Positions 7,635 through 13,984 of a stretch of 16,071 bases of DNA are shown here, piece by piece (within the stretch, counting starts at the first letter, position 1; every line of letters begins with the position of its first letter). The DNA comes from an uncultured Bacilli bacterium (GTDB taxonomy: Bacteria > Bacillota_I > Bacilli_A > RF39 > UBA660). A program made the translations under genes and the position numbers. The stretch is from positions 1 through 16,071 of the forward strand of contig CANQEF010000013.1 in the NCBI GenBank assembly GCA_947594675.1. The letters run 5' to 3'. The notes beneath the pieces are model-generated. The model ran no database searches. It was not told the origin of the DNA and was given only the letters and a program-made list of their open reading frames with translations.

Positions 7635-8933
7635 TTGAAAAATATTACTATATTGCCAGCTGATACTTATATAGTTTTAAATAAAACGGTTTTAAGTGAC
7701 AAAGATAGAAAAATTATTTCTATGCTTTATCAACCAATAATAGGATATACAGCTACATCCTTATATTTTACTTTATTAGATGATTTAGATAAATTGGAAA
7801 TAATGAGTGAAGATTTAACTCATCATCATCTTATGGCTACTATGCAGTTAAAATTAGAAGACATTGTTATAGCTAGAGAAAAATTAGAAGGAGTAGGGTT
7901 AATTAAAACTTATTTAAAAAAGGATAATATTAATCATTATGCTTATTTAATATTTTCACCATTGTCACCAAACGAATTTTTTAATCATCCTATACTAAAT
8001 ATTGTTCTTTATAATAATTTAGGAAAAAAAGAATATGAAAAAATACTTAATTATTATAAAATACCGCGTATTAATTTAAGGGATTATGAAGATATTACTC
8101 TTAGTTTTGATGATGTTTTTACGTCTGTAAAAGGTTCTGTCTTAGAAATAGAAAGTGATGTTACTAAAAGGGATTCTAATAATATTATTATAAATAAAGG
8201 AATTGATTTTAATTTACTTATAGCAAGTATTCCTACGTCACAAATTAATGATCATTGTTTTAATAAAGATACAAAAGAATTAATAAATGCTTTAAGTTTT
8301 ACTTATAATTTGAATACTTTAGATATGCAGGGATTAGTGAGAAATTCTATTAATGAAAAGGGGTTAATTGATAAAACACTTTTACGTAAAAGTTGTCGTG
8401 AATATTATCAATTTGAAAATAATGGAAATCTTCCTACATTAATTTATAATAAGCAGCCAGATTATTTAAAAAAGCCTAAAGGGGATAATTCTAAATGGGC
8501 AAAAATGGTCTATGCTTTTGAGAATTTAAATCCTTATCAATTTTTAAAGGCTAAATATAAAGGTGCAGAACCTACAGATAGAGATAAAAGATTAATTGAA
8601 AATCTCTTGGTTGATCAAAAATTAAATCCTGGTGTTGTCAATGTCTTAATTGCTTATGTTTTGAAGATAAATAATGAACAATTAAAAAAGAGCTACGTGG
8701 AGACAATTGCTGGACAATGGAAAAGACTTAATATTGAAACGGTTGAAGAGGCAATGCGTATAACGGAAAAAGAACATAAAAAGTTAAGAAAAATTGTAAA
8801 TCCTAATGCTAGTAAACAAACAAAAGAGAAAAAACAGAACTTACCAATTTGGTTTGATGAACACCAAGATATTGAAAAAATGACTAAAGAAGAAGAACAA
8901 GAAATGGAAGATATTTTGCAAGAATTGGTTTAA
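7635..8933 (+). CDS. dnaB: DnaB/DnaD-type replication initiation and membrane attachment protein
   Basis: Primosome protein of the Firmicutes type (not the DnaB helicase of E. coli). It helps load the replicative helicase at oriC and restart sites with DnaD and DnaI. At 432 residues it is close to the B. subtilis protein. The N-terminal part (about 1-130) looks like the winged-helix DnaB N domain (KIISMLYQPIIGYTATSLYFTLL). A DnaD-like C-terminal domain spans about 290-380, ending in the family's YxxxIxxxW motif as Y354-VETIAGQ-W362. A charged C-terminal tail follows. TTG 7635 is preceded by AGGTG six bases upstream. In many Firmicutes dnaI follows immediately. Here the next gene is xerD, with a gap containing its own promoter. 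Confidence 0.85.
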   Translation: MKNITILPADTYIVLNKTVLSDKDRKIISMLYQPIIGYTATSLYFTLLDDLDKLEIMSEDLTHHHLMATMQLKLEDIVIAREKLEGVGLIKTYLKKDNINHYAYLIFSPLSPNEFFNHPILNIVLYNNLGKKEYEKILNYYKIPRINLRDYEDITLSFDDVFTSVKGSVLEIESDVTKRDSNNIIINKGIDFNLLIASIPTSQINDHCFNKDTKELINALSFTYNLNTLDMQGLVRNSINEKGLIDKTLLRKSCREYYQFENNGNLPTLIYNKQPDYLKKPKGDNSKWAKMVYAFENLNPYQFLKAKYKGAEPTDRDKRLIENLLVDQKLNPGVVNVLIAYVLKINNEQLKKSYVETIAGQWKRLNIETVEEAMRITEKEHKKLRKIVNPNASKQTKEKKQNLPIWFDEHQDIEKMTKEEEQEMEDILQELV

Positions 8934-8960
8934 TTTGTCTCAAATAATTGGTAGTTAGAA

Positions 8961-8989
8961 TTGTTTATTTTAATAAAAAATATTATACT
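8961..8989 (+). promoter_or_regulatory. Predicted promoter for xerD-deoB
   Basis: -35 TTGTTT (8961-8966), a 17-base spacer and -10 TATACT (8984-8989). The xerD start at 9013 follows about 24 bases later with a GGTGAT ribosome site. No terminator is visible after the dnaB-like gene, so read-through may add to it. Confidence 0.6.
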
Positions 8990-9012
8990 ATATATAGTGG
9001 TGATTGTAGTAT

Positions 9013-9900
9013 ATGAATCTTAAAGATGCTAAAGATGACTTTATAAATTATTGTATTTTTGAAAAAGGCTTAGCTGATAAAACAAAATTATCTTATGAAA
9101 ATGACTTAGACGTATATAAAGATTTTTTAGAGCAAAGAAAGATTTTTAAAGTTGAAGATATAGATAGTGATGATGTAGTGCAGTTTTTAAAAGCCAGAAG
9201 TGATGACGCTACTTCTACAATTGCGCATAATTTGACAGTTATAAAAAATTTTCATAGTTATTTATTTAAACAAAAAATAGTTAAAAGTAATGTGACTGAG
9301 TTTATTGAAAGACCCAAATTAAGAAAAAATTTGCCAAAAACTCTGAGTATTGAGGATGTAGATAAGCTTTTAGATATTGAATTAAACACACCATTTGACT
9401 ATCGTAACAAGGCTATGTTAGAATTAATGTATGGGTGTGGATTGCGTGTTAGTGAGGTTATTAATTTAACTTTAAATGACATTGATATTAATAATGCCTT
9501 TGTACATATTTTTGGAAAGGGGAGCAAAGAAAGAATTGTGCCTTTAGGAGAGTATGCGATTATATATTTAAAGAAATATTTAGCAGTGCGAGATGGCCTA
9601 TTAAAGGAAAAAGCTTGTGATAAGTTATTTTTGAATAATCATGGAGGGAGTATTACTAGACAAGGCTTTTTTAAGAATTTAAAAATTTTATTACGAAAAA
9701 AAGGCTTAAATGAAAATGTTTCACCACATACGTTAAGGCATTCTTTCGCAACGCATCTTATAAATAGGGGAGCAGATCTTAGAAGTATTCAAGAAATGCT
9801 TGGACATTCTGATATTTCTACAACAAAGATTTATACTGAAGTAAGTGATCAAAAAGTAAAAGAAGATTACGATAAATATCATCCACGTAGTCATAAGTGA
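9013..9900 (+). CDS. xerD: XerD-type site-specific tyrosine recombinase
   Basis: Recombinase that resolves chromosome dimers at dif together with its partner, activated by the DNA translocase at the septum. At 295 residues it has the normal two-domain layout. A SAM-like core-binding domain spans 1-105. The catalytic domain carries the full set R145 (GLRVSEV), K169 (GKGSKER), H239 and R242 (HTLRH), H265 (LGH) and nucleophile Y274 (IYTEV). The N-terminal segment FINYCIFEKGLADKT is typical of XerC/XerD rather than phage integrases, which usually have an arm-binding domain. I call it XerD (RipX) rather than XerC mainly because deoB follows directly, as in B. subtilis. No other recombinase gene is in the window. 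A dif-like site lies about 1.85 kb downstream. Confidence 0.9.
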   Translation: MNLKDAKDDFINYCIFEKGLADKTKLSYENDLDVYKDFLEQRKIFKVEDIDSDDVVQFLKARSDDATSTIAHNLTVIKNFHSYLFKQKIVKSNVTEFIERPKLRKNLPKTLSIEDVDKLLDIELNTPFDYRNKAMLELMYGCGLRVSEVINLTLNDIDINNAFVHIFGKGSKERIVPLGEYAIIYLKKYLAVRDGLLKEKACDKLFLNNHGGSITRQGFFKNLKILLRKKGLNENVSPHTLRHSFATHLINRGADLRSIQEMLGHSDISTTKIYTEVSDQKVKEDYDKYHPRSHK

Positions 9901-9912
9901 GGAGAAAAATTA

Positions 9913-11079
9913 ATGAAATTTAAAAGAATATTTTTAATGGTGTTAGATTCTTTAGGAGTAGGGGAAACAATTGATGCAGTCAACTATCAAGATAATGGGG
10001 CTAATACTTTAAAACATGTTAATGATCAATGTGATTTGTTTGTTCCAAATTTAAAAAAAATTGGTTTTTTAGATACTATTAATATGAATGATGATGAAAA
10101 TGTTGAGGCTTATTATACGATTGCTAAACCAATAAATGCCGGTAAAGATACTTTAAATGGTCATTATGAGATGGTAGGCATTAAAAATGATATTCCATTT
10201 AAGACTTTTAATAATGGCTTTGTTTTTGAGATTTTGAATGGTATAGAATTAGTTACTGGTAGAAAAGTTATTGGTAATAAGTGTTGCAATGATGATTCAA
10301 TAATTCAAGAATTGGGTGATAGGCAAATTAATTATGGTTCTTTAATAATTTATACATCAGCTGATTCTGATTTACAGGTTGCTGCTCACGAAGATAGTAT
10401 TCCGATAAGTACTTTGTATCAATACTGTGAAAAAATTAGAGCTTTAACTTTAGAAGAAGATTGGAGAATTGGAAGAATTATTGCTCGTCCATTTTCCGGT
10501 AGCTCAGGTAAATATAAGTTTATTAGTAGTGGTCGAAGAGATTATGCTATTAAACCTCCAAAAAGAACTGTTTTGGATAGTTTGCTAGAAAATAATTATA
10601 ATGTTATTGGTATAGGTAAAATAAATGATATATTTGATGGACAAGGTATTAATAAAAATATTAAGGCATTTAATAATATGGAGGCTATTAATAAATTAAC
10701 GGATATAATGAGTAAGAATTTTACTGGTTTATGTATGGTAAATTTAGCTGATTTTGATTCTTTATATGGTCATGCAAGGGATGCAATAGGATATGGTAGG
10801 GCAATAGAAGAATTAGATGTAGAAATTCCTATTATTTTAAATAAATTAGAGTTAGATGATTTACTAATAATAACAGCTGATCATGGTAATGATCCTACTT
10901 TTAAAGGTAATGATCACACTAGAGAGAATGTTCCAGTTATATTATATAGTAGAGCTTTTAAGGAACCAAAACGTTTAAAGCCATTTGAGACATTTGCTAA
11001 TATAGGAGCTACAATTGCTGATAATTTTGAAGTAGAATTGCCTGAAATAGGCCAAAGCATTCTGGAAGAATTAGTATAA
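9913..11079 (+). CDS. deoB: Phosphopentomutase
   Basis: Interconverts (deoxy)ribose 1- and 5-phosphate in nucleoside salvage, linking with thymidine kinase in the same window. Alkaline-phosphatase-superfamily fold, 388 residues. Visible active-site residues by family alignment are D12 (LDSLGVGE), the phosphorylated T80 (GKDT), D282 and H287 (DFDSLYGH), D323 and H324 (TADHGND), and H335 (GNDHTRE). The cap domain includes RIIARPFSGSSG and RRDYAIKPP at about 187-216. The residue two after T80 is Asn where the B. cereus enzyme has a second Thr, which does not affect the nucleophile. ATG 9913 has a GAGGAG site overlapping the xerD stop, so the two genes form one transcription unit. The operon ends in a strong terminator just after the stop. 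Confidence 0.96.
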   Translation: MKFKRIFLMVLDSLGVGETIDAVNYQDNGANTLKHVNDQCDLFVPNLKKIGFLDTINMNDDENVEAYYTIAKPINAGKDTLNGHYEMVGIKNDIPFKTFNNGFVFEILNGIELVTGRKVIGNKCCNDDSIIQELGDRQINYGSLIIYTSADSDLQVAAHEDSIPISTLYQYCEKIRALTLEEDWRIGRIIARPFSGSSGKYKFISSGRRDYAIKPPKRTVLDSLLENNYNVIGIGKINDIFDGQGINKNIKAFNNMEAINKLTDIMSKNFTGLCMVNLADFDSLYGHARDAIGYGRAIEELDVEIPIILNKLELDDLLIITADHGNDPTFKGNDHTRENVPVILYSRAFKEPKRLKPFETFANIGATIADNFEVELPEIGQSILEELV

Positions 11080-11081
11080 AA

Positions 11082-11104
11082 AAAAGGTCCTTTTAGGATC
11101 TTTT
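11082..11104. terminator. Bidirectional terminator between deoB and the DUF1540 gene
   Basis: A 10-bp stem pairs 11,082-11,091 with 11,095-11,104 (one G-U pair) around a TTT loop. T residues follow on the + strand, and an eight-base A run precedes it, giving a U run on the - strand. It can end both convergent units. Confidence 0.75.
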
Positions 11105-11181
11105 AATTTTGTTTCTTCCTCCCCTTTCTTTATAGTGGCAGAGTAGGGGGTACTTTTGAAAGTGAAAGTAAAAATTTGAAT

Positions 11182-11394
11182 TTATTCTTGAATTTCTGAA
11201 GTTACTTCATAAACATTATCGGTAATAGGACTTCCTGTATTTTCAAAACTTTCACATACTGTTTCATCAGAAGTTTGACAATTATTTCTATTAGATGTAC
11301 ATGATACTTTAATACATTTTAAAGTACAAGTCCCCTCTTTACTATCATTGTAATCACAACTATCTACGTCACAAATTATATTATTATTTTGCAT
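11182..11394 (-). CDS. Small cysteine-rich DUF1540-type protein
   Basis: A 70-residue soluble protein with seven cysteines (C8, C13, C23, C27, C32, C39, C47) in its first 50 residues. The pattern CDVDSCDYNDSKEGTCTLKCIKV followed by TVCESFE resembles the DUF1540 domain (CxVxxCxxN...C.A..I.V...TxCxTF), common in clostridia and related Firmicutes and sometimes associated with metal binding. The function is unknown. An acidic tail (55-70) follows the domain. ATG 11,392-11,394 has a perfect AAGGAGG site seven bases upstream. It is a single gene between the deoB terminator and the gene-free terminus zone. Its 3' untranslated stretch (11,105-11,181) is unusually G/C-patterned for this window. Confidence is high that it is a gene, moderate for the family. 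Confidence 0.8.
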   Translation of the reverse strand: MQNNNIICDVDSCDYNDSKEGTCTLKCIKVSCTSNRNNCQTSDETVCESFENTGSPITDNVYEVTSEIQE

Positions 11395-11510
11395 AATTTT
11401 TCCTCCTTATTACTAGTATTATCAGTTTAGTAAAAAATAATAAGTTAATTTTAAGCAATTTTTAATTTAAAAGATGGATAATTCATAAGCTAAATCTCTT
11501 AAAATGCACT

Positions 11511-11556
11511 TTAACTTTTTAATAACTTTATCTTAAGTGGGGAAGTTAATAGTTAA
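11511..11556. repeat. Nested inverted repeat
   Basis: TTAACT (11,511-11,516) is complementary to AGTTAA (11,551-11,556). Inside it TAACTT (11,523-11,528) is complementary to AAGTTA (11,543-11,548), with a 14-base G-containing loop. No gene starts or ends nearby. The outer arms share AGTTAA with the dif-like XerD arm 200 bases away, possibly by chance in AT-rich DNA. Confidence 0.35.
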
Positions 11557-11754
11557 TGAGCAACTTTTGTTAAAAAATAGTTATAAAAGTAATTATAAAT
11601 ATTGTATAAATTATATTGTAAATAACAAAAATAAATTAGTAAGAAATATTGTATTTATAGTGATAATAAGGTATTATTTAGTTGTAGTAATTAGAAGTGA
11701 TATTTTAATTAATTTTTAGTAGGGAATAGTAATTTTTAATTAATATTATATAGA

Positions 11755-11782
11755 AGTTAACATAATATCAATTATGGGAAGT
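11755..11782 (-). other. dif: dif-like XerC/XerD recombination site (chromosome dimer resolution)
   Basis: Read on the - strand, the 28 bases are an 11-base XerC-type arm ACTTCCCATAA, a 6-base centre TTGATA and an 11-base XerD-type arm TTATGTTAACT. Against the B. subtilis dif site as I remember it (left arm ACTTCCTAGAA, right arm TTATGTAAACT), 23 of 28 positions agree. Against the degenerate Firmicutes consensus only three positions differ. The two arms are imperfect inverted copies (8 of 11). The site sits in gene-free DNA where gene direction switches, with an XerD-type gene less than 2 kb away. Sequence match is seen directly. Its use as dif is inferred. Confidence 0.8.
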
Positions 11783-12078
11783 TAGTAAAAGAGGCTTATT
11801 TCCTTATATTTCAATGCTTATAGAGATTATTTTTTTTTGCAGTAAATTTATAGGAAGTTCAAGTTAAAAATTATTATTAAATTTATAAATAATTTGTTTG
11901 ATATTTATATTTTTAGAAAATGTTTTTTTATTTATAATTAAATAATTAGTATTTTTAAGTTTGATTATTATAAGTATTTAAATATAATTTTTAAAAGCAC
12001 ATAATTAATTGTATGATTAAATATACTATAATAATTTTCTAGTTTGTTATATATTATAAGATATTTTTCATTCTACTC

Positions 12079-12086
12079 CCCTTCTC
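12079..12086 (-). promoter_or_regulatory. SRS-like polar motif (translocase recognition) pointing to dif
   Basis: On the - strand this reads GAGAAGGG, identical to the B. subtilis SpoIIIE recognition sequence. Its polarity points toward the dif-like site 300 bases away, as such sequences do in each chromosome arm. The SpoIIIE/FtsK of this organism may recognise another motif, so this is a candidate only. Confidence 0.35.
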
Positions 12087-12103
12087 CATCTATTTATCAA
12101 TAA

Positions 12104-12132
12104 AAAAATTGTAGATACTCTCTACAATTTTT
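12104..12132. terminator. Terminator of the XRE regulator gene
   Basis: A perfect 12-bp stem (12,104-12,115 with 12,121-12,132) with loop TACTC lies 40 bases past the stop of the - strand regulator. The A run at 12,102-12,108 supplies the - strand U tract. The mirror T run also makes it usable from the left. Confidence 0.8.
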
Positions 12133-12172
12133 ATAAATCATTTAAAAGCAATTTGTTTTCTTTAAACTACAG

Positions 12173-12940
12173 CTACACCTTACGTGCTAATATTTCAGCA
12201 ATTTTTTCAAATACTTCCTTAGCATTATCTTCATTAATCTCAGTAAAGCCTAGTTCTTTTAAAGCTTGTACTTTAACTGTATTTAATTCTTGTGTACGTG
12301 ATAGTTTTTCTTCTTTCTTTTGTTCTATATTTTGAACAAAACGTTTGTGTGATTCACTTAGCTTATTTTTAGAAGCTCCACCATTATTATAAAGTGTCAT
12401 GGCACTAAAGATAATACTTTCAAAAATAAATTGTTTATCTTTATTAAAATTAAACTCCATTGGATCAGTGAAACCCAATGATTTAGACATATATGCTAAA
12501 ATATATTTTAATTCTTCAGTTGTTTCCATTGATTGTAGAAAATGATATAAATATAGATATGTGTTATATGTTTCCTTGGTTTTATCATTAGAAAGCTTTT
12601 CTTTTAAAATATTTATAATATCTGATAAAAGTTCTTGTTCTTTTTTGTTAAAACCTTTTAAATCAGCTAAAACTTCCTTGTTAGATGAATCTTTTACTCC
12701 TTCATTCAATCTATTTTCTACTTCAATTATGTATTCACCAGTTATCTTTAAATTAATTAATTCGCCTATACTGTCAATGTTTAATAAACTTAATAATTTA
12801 GCAGCTTTTTCTTTTGGCCAGTCGTTAATATTATCAATAGCTAAATAATTATATAGCATTTGCCTTGAAACTCCTAAGTATTTTGCTAAACGTACTTTAC
12901 TAATTCCTAATTCGGTAAGTTTTCTGTTCAATTCTTTCAT
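12173..12940 (-). CDS. XRE-type helix-turn-helix regulator with an unrecognised C-terminal domain
   Basis: A 255-residue cytoplasmic protein. Residues about 4-50 form a lambda-repressor-like helix-turn-helix (ISKVRLAKYLGVSRQMLYNYL at 13-33), followed by WPKEKAAKLLSLLNI, a typical fourth helix. The rest is predicted helical and charged, with KKEQELLSDIINILKEKL (about 98-115), a tyrosine-rich segment TYNTYLYLYHFLQ (123-135), and a C-terminal KALKELGFTEI...AKEVFEKIAEILARKV region. I do not recognise this part. It may be a dimerisation or ligand-sensing domain. ATG 12,938-12,940 follows AGGAGGG. It has its own well-formed promoter containing a direct repeat that could be its operator, and its own terminator. 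It is the first gene to the right of the terminus. The target genes are unknown. Confidence 0.85.
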   Translation of the reverse strand: MKELNRKLTELGISKVRLAKYLGVSRQMLYNYLAIDNINDWPKEKAAKLLSLLNIDSIGELINLKITGEYIIEVENRLNEGVKDSSNKEVLADLKGFNKKEQELLSDIINILKEKLSNDKTKETYNTYLYLYHFLQSMETTEELKYILAYMSKSLGFTDPMEFNFNKDKQFIFESIIFSAMTLYNNGGASKNKLSESHKRFVQNIEQKKEEKLSRTQELNTVKVQALKELGFTEINEDNAKEVFEKIAEILARKV

Positions 12941-12960
12941 GATTTTACCCTCCTAATATA

Positions 12961-12989
12961 ATTATAGTTAATTAGATGTAAATAATCAA
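12961..12989 (-). promoter_or_regulatory. Promoter of the XRE regulator gene, with overlapping direct repeat
   Basis: On the - strand: -35 TTGATT (12,984-12,989), 17-base spacer, -10 TATAAT (12,961-12,966). The heptamer ATTTACA occurs twice, at 12,977-12,983 in the spacer and 12,991-12,997 just upstream of -35, 14 bases apart. The arrangement suits repressor binding. Confidence 0.7.
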
Positions 12990-13017
12990 GTGTAAATTGA
13001 CAGTTTTAATAATTTTC

Positions 13018-13626
13018 TTAGAAATAAATAAATTTAATAATTTTAGGGACTATAAATGACTCGATAAAACCTGATATGATTGCTAGGAACAAAGCGATAA
13101 TTAATATTTTTAAGTATCTTTTTACTATTAATTTATAATTATAATCTTTCTTTCGAAAAAAGTGGTTAAAAAGCATTATAGAAAAGCTTATAGCATAATA
13201 TACAAGGAAAAATGAAACTATTAAATTAATTATAAAAGGAATTATATAAATACTAGCAAATAAAAGTCCTTTTATTCCAAAATTATAAACAATACTTATA
13301 AAAGTAAAACTTAGCAAAAAACATTTGAATATATATATTAAAAAAATAAAAATGATTCCTATTAGCGAAATGCCTAAAAGCCAAATACTTAGAGATGTTA
13401 AAGTATTATTAAGACAACTTTTTATTAATGTAGATTGATATTTAATTGTATTAGTTTTTATAGCATTTAAGTAGTTATTAGTACTTTCTTTTATATATAG
13501 TTTATTATCATTATTTAAAATAGTAATATAAAAAAAGCCAAGAGTTATAAATATTATAGTTAATAATATCATTATTACTAGTAATTTGTTATTTTTTAGT
13601 TTCTTCAAATTTTTTTTCATTGTCAA
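13018..13626 (-). CDS. spoIIM: SpoIIM-family (stage II sporulation protein M) membrane protein
   Basis: A multi-pass membrane protein of the SpoIIM family (PF01944). In B. subtilis SpoIIM anchors the peptidoglycan-degrading DMP complex during engulfment, but the family is also found in non-sporulating bacteria. Numbering from the farthest upstream ATG (13,656), helices lie at about 25-46, 90-111, 114-135, 136-163 and 182-204. The family's SIWLLGISLIGI, a GIKGLLFASIYIIP loop, and a C-terminal FIESFIVPKII are recognisable. The start is uncertain. I prefer TTG 13,624-13,626 with GAAAGGA six bases upstream. ATG 13,656 lacks a ribosome site, and ATG 13,618-13,620 is 12 bases from it. No terminator separates it from the regulator gene downstream. 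It sits near xerD-deoB as in B. subtilis. Confidence 0.78.
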   Translation of the reverse strand: MTMKKNLKKLKNNKLLVIMILLTIIFITLGFFYITILNNDNKLYIKESTNNYLNAIKTNTIKYQSTLIKSCLNNTLTSLSIWLLGISLIGIIFIFLIYIFKCFLLSFTFISIVYNFGIKGLLFASIYIIPFIINLIVSFFLVYYAISFSIMLFNHFFRKKDYNYKLIVKRYLKILIIALFLAIISGFIESFIVPKIIKFIYF

Positions 13627-13750
13627 ATTCATTCCTTTCTTTGTTTTTGCAAGCATTTAATAAATTTATTACTTTTAATTTTAAGCTTATTCTAGGTAAA
13701 TCACCTACTCTAACCTATTATTCCTCTTAGTTATTTATTCATAAAAGCAA

Positions 13751-13779
13751 TTTACTTTTTTAGACAAATATTTTATAAT
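13751..13779 (+). promoter_or_regulatory. Promoter of the 28-residue membrane protein gene
   Basis: -35 TTTACT (13,751-13,756), 17-base spacer, -10 TATAAT (13,774-13,779), then a GAGGTGA ribosome site at 13,789-13,795. The short leader and good boxes support the small gene that follows. Confidence 0.6.
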
Positions 13780-13801
13780 TATTAGTGTGAGGTGACTTAA
13801 T

Positions 13802-13888
13802 TTGAGTGACAAAGTTATAAAAATAGTCGCAATTATAATGGTAATTGCTATGTTAGTAGGTTTTTTGAGTGTTTTATTGTTCATTTAA
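13802..13888 (+). CDS. 28-residue single-helix membrane miniprotein (Prli42-like)
   Basis: A very short gene with a complete expression cassette: promoter, GAGGTGA ribosome site, TTG start six bases later, TAA stop and a rho-independent terminator 20 bases on. The protein begins MSDKVIKIVAIIM and ends LSVLLFI. After a short charged N-terminus (SDK..K), residues 5-28 form one hydrophobic helix, N-terminus probably inside. The length and layout (charged start, KIV, hydrophobic helix with M..AML) resemble Prli42, the 31-residue membrane anchor of the stressosome described in Listeria and other Firmicutes, and also DUF4044 miniproteins. The family call is tentative. It runs against the general - strand orientation on this side of the terminus and lies divergent from spoIIM. 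Confidence 0.65.
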   Translation: MSDKVIKIVAIIMVIAMLVGFLSVLLFI

Positions 13889-13908
13889 AAATCTATAAAT
13901 AAATATGA

Positions 13909-13934
13909 CCAGACTTTATAGTTTGGCTTTTTTA
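13909..13934 (+). terminator. Terminator of the miniprotein gene
   Basis: CCAGACT (13,909-13,915) pairs with AGTTTGG (13,920-13,926), one G-U pair, loop of four bases, followed after one C by a run of seven T residues. Confidence 0.75.
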
Positions 13935-13956
13935 TTCTATAATCATTTTAGTCTAT

Positions 13957-13984
13957 AAAAAAAGAAAGCAATCTATTTACTTTC
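13957..13984 (-). terminator. Weak terminator at the end of the 102-residue gene
   Basis: GAAAG (13,964-13,968) pairs with CTTTC (13,980-13,984) around an 11-base loop that includes the stop codon. The A run at 13,957-13,963 gives a - strand U tract. The stem is short. Confidence 0.4.

Larger units (their letters stand above)
11395..12103. other. Gene-free, extremely AT-rich terminus region
   Basis: About 700 bases with no open frame supported by a ribosome site on either strand. The longest (60 codons from GTG 11,537) is low-complexity and lacks a Shine-Dalgarno. The stretch from 11,860 to 12,060 is almost pure A/T. It contains the DUF1540 promoter area next to 11,409, an inverted repeat at 11,511-11,556, the dif-like site at 11,755-11,782 and a G-rich polar octamer at 12,079-12,086. 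I see no RNA gene or mobile element. Confidence 0.6.

Noticed and set aside
9013..9900. Phage or integron integrase instead of XerD
   Set aside because: Length, single N-terminal core-binding domain, pairing with deoB and absence of any phage or cassette genes all favour XerD.
10147..10158. Possible loss of the DeoB catalytic Thr (GKDTLNG instead of GKDTMTG)
   Set aside because: By position the phosphorylated residue is the first Thr of that motif (T80 here), which is present. Only the second Thr is changed to Asn.
11537..11719. A 60-codon + strand open frame starting at GTG in the terminus gap
   Set aside because: No ribosome site, low-complexity Ile/Val/Tyr/Asn composition expected from AT-rich noise, no family resemblance.
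11755..11782. Streptococcal-type difSL site or a mobile-element attachment site
   Set aside because: Both arms follow the canonical Firmicutes dif pattern. No flanking duplicate of the 28-mer and no element genes are present.
12153..12848. Open frames of 60 and 95 codons on the + strand over the XRE gene
   Set aside because: They are antisense shadows of a gene with a good promoter, ribosome site and helix-turn-helix. Their sequences are Ser/Phe-rich complements.
13018..13626. SpoIIM as proof of sporulation
   Set aside because: The family also occurs in non-sporulating bacteria, and no other sporulation gene is in the window.
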